Below are positions 9,274 through 13,738 of a stretch of 13,738 nucleotides of DNA, in pieces. The stretch is taken from positions 1 to 13,738 of the forward strand of contig JAFREE010000308.1 in NCBI GenBank assembly GCA_019400425.1. The letters are read 5' to 3'. The DNA comes from Hymenochaete sp. R1. Lineage: Eukaryota; Basidiomycota; Agaricomycetes; Hymenochaetales; Hymenochaetaceae. Every line of letters starts with the position of its first letter. Within the stretch, counting starts at the first letter, position 1. A program made the position numbers and the translations under genes. The notes beneath the pieces are model-generated. The model saw nothing but the letters and a program-made list of their open reading frames with translations. It did not search any database and had not been told where the DNA came from.

Positions 9274-10647
9274 ATGTCGCGGAAATCTCTTCCCGCATTA
9301 CAGCCAAAGGGTGAGTCGTTTTCCCATCCTCCACTTCGCGCTCAGTGATCCGACCTCTCTCATCACTCAATGCCCTCGTATACATAAAAAGTCGGGGGAA
9401 AAGAACGCCAGGACCCTCGTAATTCCATTCAAGCAAGCAACGATGACTCCACGAGCCAAATTAGTAAAGACGACATCCAAGTTGCTCTCTTTGATCTTGC
9501 AAAGAGCTTCAATGAATATGAGAAGAAGGCGTGGAACTCCATGTCCACGTCTTTTGGTTCTCCCTCACGAGCACTCAGAATCGCAGAGGAAAAATTGTTC
9601 CGGGCCAATGAAGGTATTCATCCCGACGACCTCTCCTCTGAGCTTGACCCCATCCAGGCACATCATATCAGTAACATCACGACCGTGGCAGAAAAATACA
9701 AGTCGTCGGTGAAGGAAAGAAGAGAGAGCCTCGCAATAGATGTCATGAAGCTTGTCAAGGAGAGAAGCTCCGAAGATCCAGAGAGCGTACGTTTCTTCCG
9801 TCCTCGAGAATGCCCTGAGTTACCGGTGAAAAGTGGTCGTGATCAAGCTCTTGCACTCCTCTACTACCTCTATCTCCCTCAATTATACCACGAAGCTCTT
9901 GCGTCTCACCTTGAACCCATGGACGCCTTTGAGTTCACTACTATGAAAAGTCTGGAGGAGATCATTGCTACTCTCGAGGAGTTTGACGATATTCAGAAGG
10001 TGTTTTGGTCTAGAACTCTCCCGATTCAATCAAAGCTCAATGACCTCATAAAGAAGAATGCCCCTCTTGATGCAACTGCGGCGACTGATCCTATGCCGGA
10101 TAGTAACACTTTCGAAGGCAGCAACCCCTGGACCATGAACGGGAAAGATCACAGAGAGAGATCTTTGGCAAAGCATCGGTCAAATGTGGCTCAGAATGAC
10201 TCGACGAGTGCTTCTGCTCAGGACGTTACGGAGCAGGCATCTGTCAAGCTCTCTCATGATGCAAATAAGACTATGTTGAACAATGCGTGGTATGCTCGAG
10301 AGTGGGCAGAGACACGTTCTCAACTCCATGTGCAATATGCCTTCCAAGCAAAGAAGAATCTTCTTCAGGGGATAATCACAGACGTCCGCAATGAGCTTCA
10401 GAGTCTCCTTGAGGCACTCGAATTGTTTTCTCATACTTTGTTGACTGTGGTAAAGAACGAGATGGTCAAGCCTGGTGTTGACATCATTGCTTTCCATGCC
10501 CTTCAATCGAGAATCGAGAAGTCTCTCAAATTGCGGTCTCAACTACCCACCAGGGGCCCTCAGCCTCAGGCTGGTGCATCAGGATCTAGCAAGAAGCGTA
10601 CCAGAGACGGCGATTCTTCGCATCCTGAACCTTCTGTGAAACGTTAA
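9274..10647 (+). CDS. Unrecognised helical protein with basic NLS-like C-terminus
   Basis: I do not recognise the family. The coding frame extends well upstream of the ATG at 9541: it is open from about 9392 with protein-like sequence (KDDIQVALFDLAKSFNEYEK). My model starts at ATG 9274 (MSRKSLPALQPK), uses a donor GTGAGT at 9311 and an acceptor at 9391 (AAAAAG), then runs to TAA at 10647, giving 430 residues. The acceptor is weak; 9433 (TTCAAG) also keeps the frame, and starting at 9541 would give 368 residues. The protein is mostly charged and helix-prone (for example SNITTVAEKYKSSVKERRES and IATLEEFDDIQKVFW). A Ser/Thr/Gln-rich break sits around residues 250-300, and further long helices follow. 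The end (SSKKRTRDG ... PSVKR) looks like a bipartite nuclear localisation signal. No enzyme motif, signal peptide or membrane segment is visible. Coding status is firm; the 5' end and function are not. Confidence 0.75.
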
Positions 10648-11026
10648 TCTGGCACTGGATATTTTTCACCTTTCATTATCCAAGGTCTCTCCAACTCACC
10701 CCGTACGGTGTCTTTCTGAAGTGCTTTACTTGGACATTCCCTCAAATCTACTCTTCCTTTCTTCCTTTCCTTGTTTCCGTAGAACGCACGCGGGGGTCAC
10801 CAGGAGACCCGTTAAGGAATCGCGCAGGCTCGCTGTCGCTTTAAACAAACAACATTCATGCATGCACATGTATATAAATACAGAAGGCGCTATGACTCCA
10901 CGACATTGTTAACTGTTATATATTTACCAGAACATTCTTTGACCATCGCTCACCTTAACATCAGACAGAATTAAGCGAACAATATGGAATGCATTTATCA
11001 GTTGTCCATGAGTCTTATCTCATCCT
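10648..11026. other. Intergenic region between convergent genes
   Basis: The first ~130 bases are T/C-rich and look like the 3' untranslated region of the helical-protein gene. Near 10794-10810 there is a GGGTC...GACCC inverted repeat with a 7-base loop. A TATATAAATAC stretch lies near 10869-10880, but no open frame follows that I would call a gene. The right part is the 3' flank of the zinc-finger gene on the minus strand. Confidence 0.45.
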
Positions 11027-12362
11027 TCAACGGCCCCGATCATCGTTCCTTCTCCAGTCAGGCATACCGCAGACATGTAAGGCCTGCCCGCATTCAATGA
11101 AAGAATTACAGGAGCCACAAATACTTCCCTTATCCTCGTTGTGCCGTTCCCTCTCTTCCTTGCTTCCGAATACCATAGGACATTTATTGCACACCCGACG
11201 CGATAAAATCCCGGCATGTATTCTCATGAAATGGATAGTCCACGTCCGAAGAGTCTTGAGTTTAACGTGCGGTCCTTTGCTTTTGCTGTCCCTCGTACAA
11301 ATCGAGCATTTCCTCTGAAAGCCTGCATCCCTTTTAAGGATCTCTCCGCGCATTGCTACCTTCCTTCGCTTCAAAGGTTCGAAATCCGCTTCTTCAAAGG
11401 GCAGTTTGTCGAATTGACAATCACGATAGAAATGCAGCCAAATGTCCGAGATCGTTAAGTTGAGTGGCATAATGCAAAGCGGGCACGTGAATGGAGTATC
11501 GCGGCTCCTGGATTCTTCGTCATATTGTTGCTTGGACGGGCTCGGGTCAAGCGGCGGATACTGAACACGAATTTCCGGGGCGCTCCAGTCACCAACGCTT
11601 TGTTCCAGGTTTGAAGTCGATTGATTTGGGTGAGTCAATACCTCTTCTGCTTGCGTCTGTGCCATATCGTGGCTGTCTCGTCCAGGGTTCTTGCTTTCGC
11701 CTTTGGTGTCGACCGACAAAGCCGACGGACCTTGTATCCATTCGTTGAGAGCATCCAGATCAATGCTTGAAAGCGCCTCATTACGCAATTTAGCGTACAC
11801 ATTACTGAGAGGAGGCTCTATTGAGCTTGTGAGATTATCGATACTCGGGTTTTGCGTGTTAGAATGATCCATGACTTGACCGTTCTTTTGAGCTGCACAC
11901 GCATGGGGCGGAGTCATTTCCGAGGAAGTGTTATAAAGAGGCAGGGAGGGCATCTGAGGGGCACCGAAATATGCCGTTGTTTGTCTTCCCTCAGGTACGT
12001 TCGTAGACATAGGGCGAGGAGTTATGCTTGAAGAATTGAGTGTAGTTAGTGATTGACGAGATGTCGCAGGCATAGTCAGAAAGCTAGATCCTTTGCGCAC
12101 TATGAGATAGGATAGTAAGGTCAAAAAAGTGTTTCGGAGGTGACTTAAAAACGTACTTCGTTTCCTTGGTTTCGAAGTGAGGCGATCCAGTTTCGTGCTA
12201 GACGAAGCTGACACTTCAAGAGGTTCATCGTTATTTGCCTGTTTGAAGCGAAAGGATAAAGACGCTCCCGATGACTGTACAGAATTCAGCACATACCTCC
12301 CGTTTACGACGACACTTATTCGACTTTGTCGAGAGGAAGGGATGATAAGTATCCGACGACAT
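11027..12362 (-). CDS. Zinc-finger-like protein, unknown function (3 exons)
   Basis: Exons: 12362-12297, 12238-12157, 12099-11027, with introns of 58 and 57 bases (GTATGT...AACAG and GTACGT...CATAG). The second intron is a multiple of three and free of stops, so it reads through; the first shifts frame, which fixes the start as MSSDTYHPFLSTKSNK. The product has 406 residues. The N-terminal half is Ser/Thr/Pro/Asn-rich with basic patches (CRRKRE, KPRKR). The C-terminal third holds three finger-like modules: Cys255-x2-Cys258-x13-His272-x4-Cys277; Cys314-x2-Cys317-x21-His339-x4-His344; Cys353-x2-Cys356-x12-His369-x7-Cys377, followed by CGSC. Only the ligand pattern supports metal binding; the spacings differ from classic TFIIIA fingers. 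A nuclear DNA- or RNA-binding role is an inference. A donor-like GTATGC near 11070 leaves open a different 3' end. Confidence 0.75.
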
Positions 12363-12770
12363 TGCAAGTAAAGGGATGCGTTGTAAGAACGCTTCAAGAT
12401 TCGCTTTCAAGTTAGAAGAGGATTGAAATGCGAGCCCTGGATTCGTATTTCACGTCGTTTTAAAGACTTTGGTACACTGCAGAAGAAACTCGTACTTTCC
12501 CGTTGTGGCCCTTCATCCACCTCGACCCACCGCCTTCAGTCCGCTCCCATGAGCTCGGCACACAACCCGCGGCGCCTGTGAATTGCGTTTTGGGAAATGT
12601 ACGAATTGAATTGCTCTCACGAGCTCATTGGAGTCACGCTATGGTCGTAGAGTATAGTCTTTGTCGTTTTGGCGGGTTTTTAAGCACAGGAATGAAGTGG
12701 CATATGGAGCTCATGCGAGACTGGAGGCCTTTAGAATCGGTAAATGTTTAAGCTTGAGAAGGGCTGAGAG

Positions 12771-12791
12771 TGAAGCTATGAAGCTATGAAG
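12771..12791. repeat. 8-base tandem repeat (TGAAGCTA), about 2.6 copies
   Basis: TGAAGCTA occurs twice, followed by TGAAG. It is a small non-coding tandem repeat and probably a site of replication slippage. Confidence 0.7.
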
Positions 12792-13247
12792 GCGCGAGCA
12801 GTCGAAAAGACCCTGTCACCCTATCCTTGCGATGGTATGCCAGGCGCTAAGCCCATTCAGAAGAAGATGGCCTGGACAATTAGTAATAGCTAGATTGCAA
12901 GAACGTGTGTATTTTTTGACGCCACCATAGGTCAAAATAAAGCAACGAAATTGAAGTTCCACCAAAAAGGGATCTGACTCGGAGGCGCTGGAGAAAGGAA
13001 CAAAGGCGCCGTGATAATGCAAGGCCCAGATGGATTGAGGCCTAGACAGCCGCAATTTCGGCCCAGTACCTGCAGTGTTTGATAGTAAACAAGAAAAGCC
13101 GGTATTATAGTTGTTAAATACTCGAGGGATGTTACGGCTGTTGGATTACAGAAGATGAGAAGCCAAGCTTAAAGCTTTTAACTCGCAAGACTCACCAGGA
13201 GGTCTTACAGCAGCGTCAATGATTCTTGCTTTACATCTATCTTATGA

Positions 13248-13266
13248 TAGGTGGCCTTGCCACCTA
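13248..13266. repeat. Perfect hairpin, 8-base arms and 3-base loop
   Basis: TAGGTGGC at 13248-13255 is fully complementary to GCCACCTA at 13259-13266 around CTT. It lies about 135 bases downstream of the stop of the gluconolactonase-like gene, in its probable 3' region. A role in RNA 3'-end structure is possible but unproven. Confidence 0.5.
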
Positions 13267-13401
13267 AGCTACGCATGCTGAAAATATGGAGAGTAGCAGA
13301 CGCATGTCGAATTCATAAGTCAATCCAAAGCACTGTAAGTGAATCTATTTCTCCTTTCGCGTTGTGACTTCCAATCTCAACTAAGGATGATCTCGATTTC
13401 T

Positions 13402-13661
13402 TCAGAAATCCTCAAGCGGTAGTCCATTCGCTGCGAGGTTAACGAGATACACCGCCGTGCCGGCTAATATCACAAGGCGCCCGGGCCCCGCGAAGGCCAT
13501 GTTGGCTGCTGTCGTTCCGAGGAAAAATTTCCCTATCAGCTCGCCAGAGGAATTCCAAACCTATTTTTTCGCGTGTGTATAATTAGAATGCTGTGTACGA
13601 AGTGAGCGGCAGAATATGTAGGAGATGCACTCGCCTGAACTCCGTCTCCTGTTCCGGAGTA
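13402..13661 (-). pseudogene. SMP-30/gluconolactonase-family C-terminal fragment, apparently broken
   Basis: The last exon (13560-13402) encodes 52 residues beginning VWNSSGELIGKFFLGTT, with GPGRLVILAGTAVYLV further on. This is the pattern of the last beta-propeller blade of fungal SMP-30/gluconolactonase/LRE-like enzymes, which hydrolyse lactones, in many fungi as secreted proteins. Upstream, 13661-13635 encodes YSGTGDGVQ, which fits directly before VWN in this family. The 74-base intron between them (13634-13561) starts with GC instead of GT and ends TAG, with a CTAAT branch point. Just upstream of TAC at 13661 the frame meets TGA. GGT AAT ATG (13680-13672) looks like the expected GN(V) but sits 10 bases off frame, and bases 13706-13738 have stops in all three frames. 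So either the gene is disabled, or the intron pattern differs from my reading. The body of the gene would lie beyond the window. Confidence 0.6.
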
Positions 13662-13738
13662 TCACAGCAGACATATTACCATAAGATGGGTGAACATATT
13701 TGACTTGAACACTAATACTTATTGATTCTATGTTTCAA

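Larger units (their letters stand above)
12363..13401. other. Intergenic region, no supported gene
   Basis: About 1 kb lies between the zinc-finger start and the gluconolactonase stop. It should contain the zinc-finger promoter near 12363-12550 and the 3' flank of the gluconolactonase-like gene on the right. Open frames of 60 to 82 codons occur on both strands but lack domains or convincing splice signals. A tandem repeat (12771-12791) and a hairpin (13248-13266) are listed separately. Confidence 0.5.

Noticed and set aside
12100..12397. Unspliced reading of the zinc-finger gene from 12397
   Set aside because: It translates through two clear GT-AG introns. Removing the first one requires a different upstream frame, which has its own good ATG at 12362.
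12503..13055. 82-codon plus frame and 79-codon minus frame
   Set aside because: No domain, no convincing start context or introns, and lengths expected by chance in a 1-kb spacer.
1..13738. Transposon, phage, CRISPR or biosynthetic gene cluster
   Set aside because: No transposase, reverse transcriptase, long terminal repeats, spaced direct repeats or set of functionally linked enzymes was visible on either strand.

Overview
The window looks like nuclear DNA of a filamentous basidiomycete, probably an agaricomycete mushroom. The main signs are many short GT-AG introns (about 46 to 92 bases, often with a CTNAN-like branch point shortly before the acceptor), a PriA/CPL1-like cysteine-rich secreted protein of the basidiomycete type, closely packed genes on both strands, and a TATA box with a CT-rich leader in front of the secretory gene. 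No operon, phage, CRISPR, rRNA or tRNA gene was seen.

Layout, left to right. Bases 1-1550 carry no gene I can name; 560-1094 has long open frames on both strands and may hold an unrecognised exon or gene relic. Bases 1551-4058 (minus) are a ten-exon ABC-F ATPase, the ortholog of yeast ARB1/human ABCF2, a cytosolic and nuclear ribosome-biogenesis factor. It shares a 299-base divergent promoter with a four-exon mitochondrial-type hotdog thioesterase at 4358-5462 (plus). A small three-exon gene (5912-6257, plus; about 69 residues) follows; no single open frame covers it. It converges on a large secreted cysteine-rich protein (6412-8773, minus) that has a CPL1-like domain and a 466-residue acidic, Ser/Asp-rich tail. 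Divergent from that is a gene for an unrecognised helical protein with a basic, NLS-like C-terminus (9274-10647, plus). A three-exon gene for a zinc-finger-like protein lies at 11027-12362 (minus). At the right edge, 13402-13661 (minus) matches the C-terminus of an SMP-30/gluconolactonase-family protein, with a GC-AG intron and an apparent frame break; the rest lies outside or is lost.

The genes do not form an evident cluster or pathway. They look like ordinary neighbours: one core ribosome factor, one mitochondrial acyl-thioesterase candidate, one secreted or cell-wall protein, two lineage-type proteins of unknown role, and one enzyme remnant. The exon models were built by eye from splice signals, frame continuity and family resemblance; each named multi-exon model sums to a multiple of three. 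The least known parts are the small spliced gene, the disordered tail of the secreted protein, the helical nuclear-type protein and the open frames at 560-1094.
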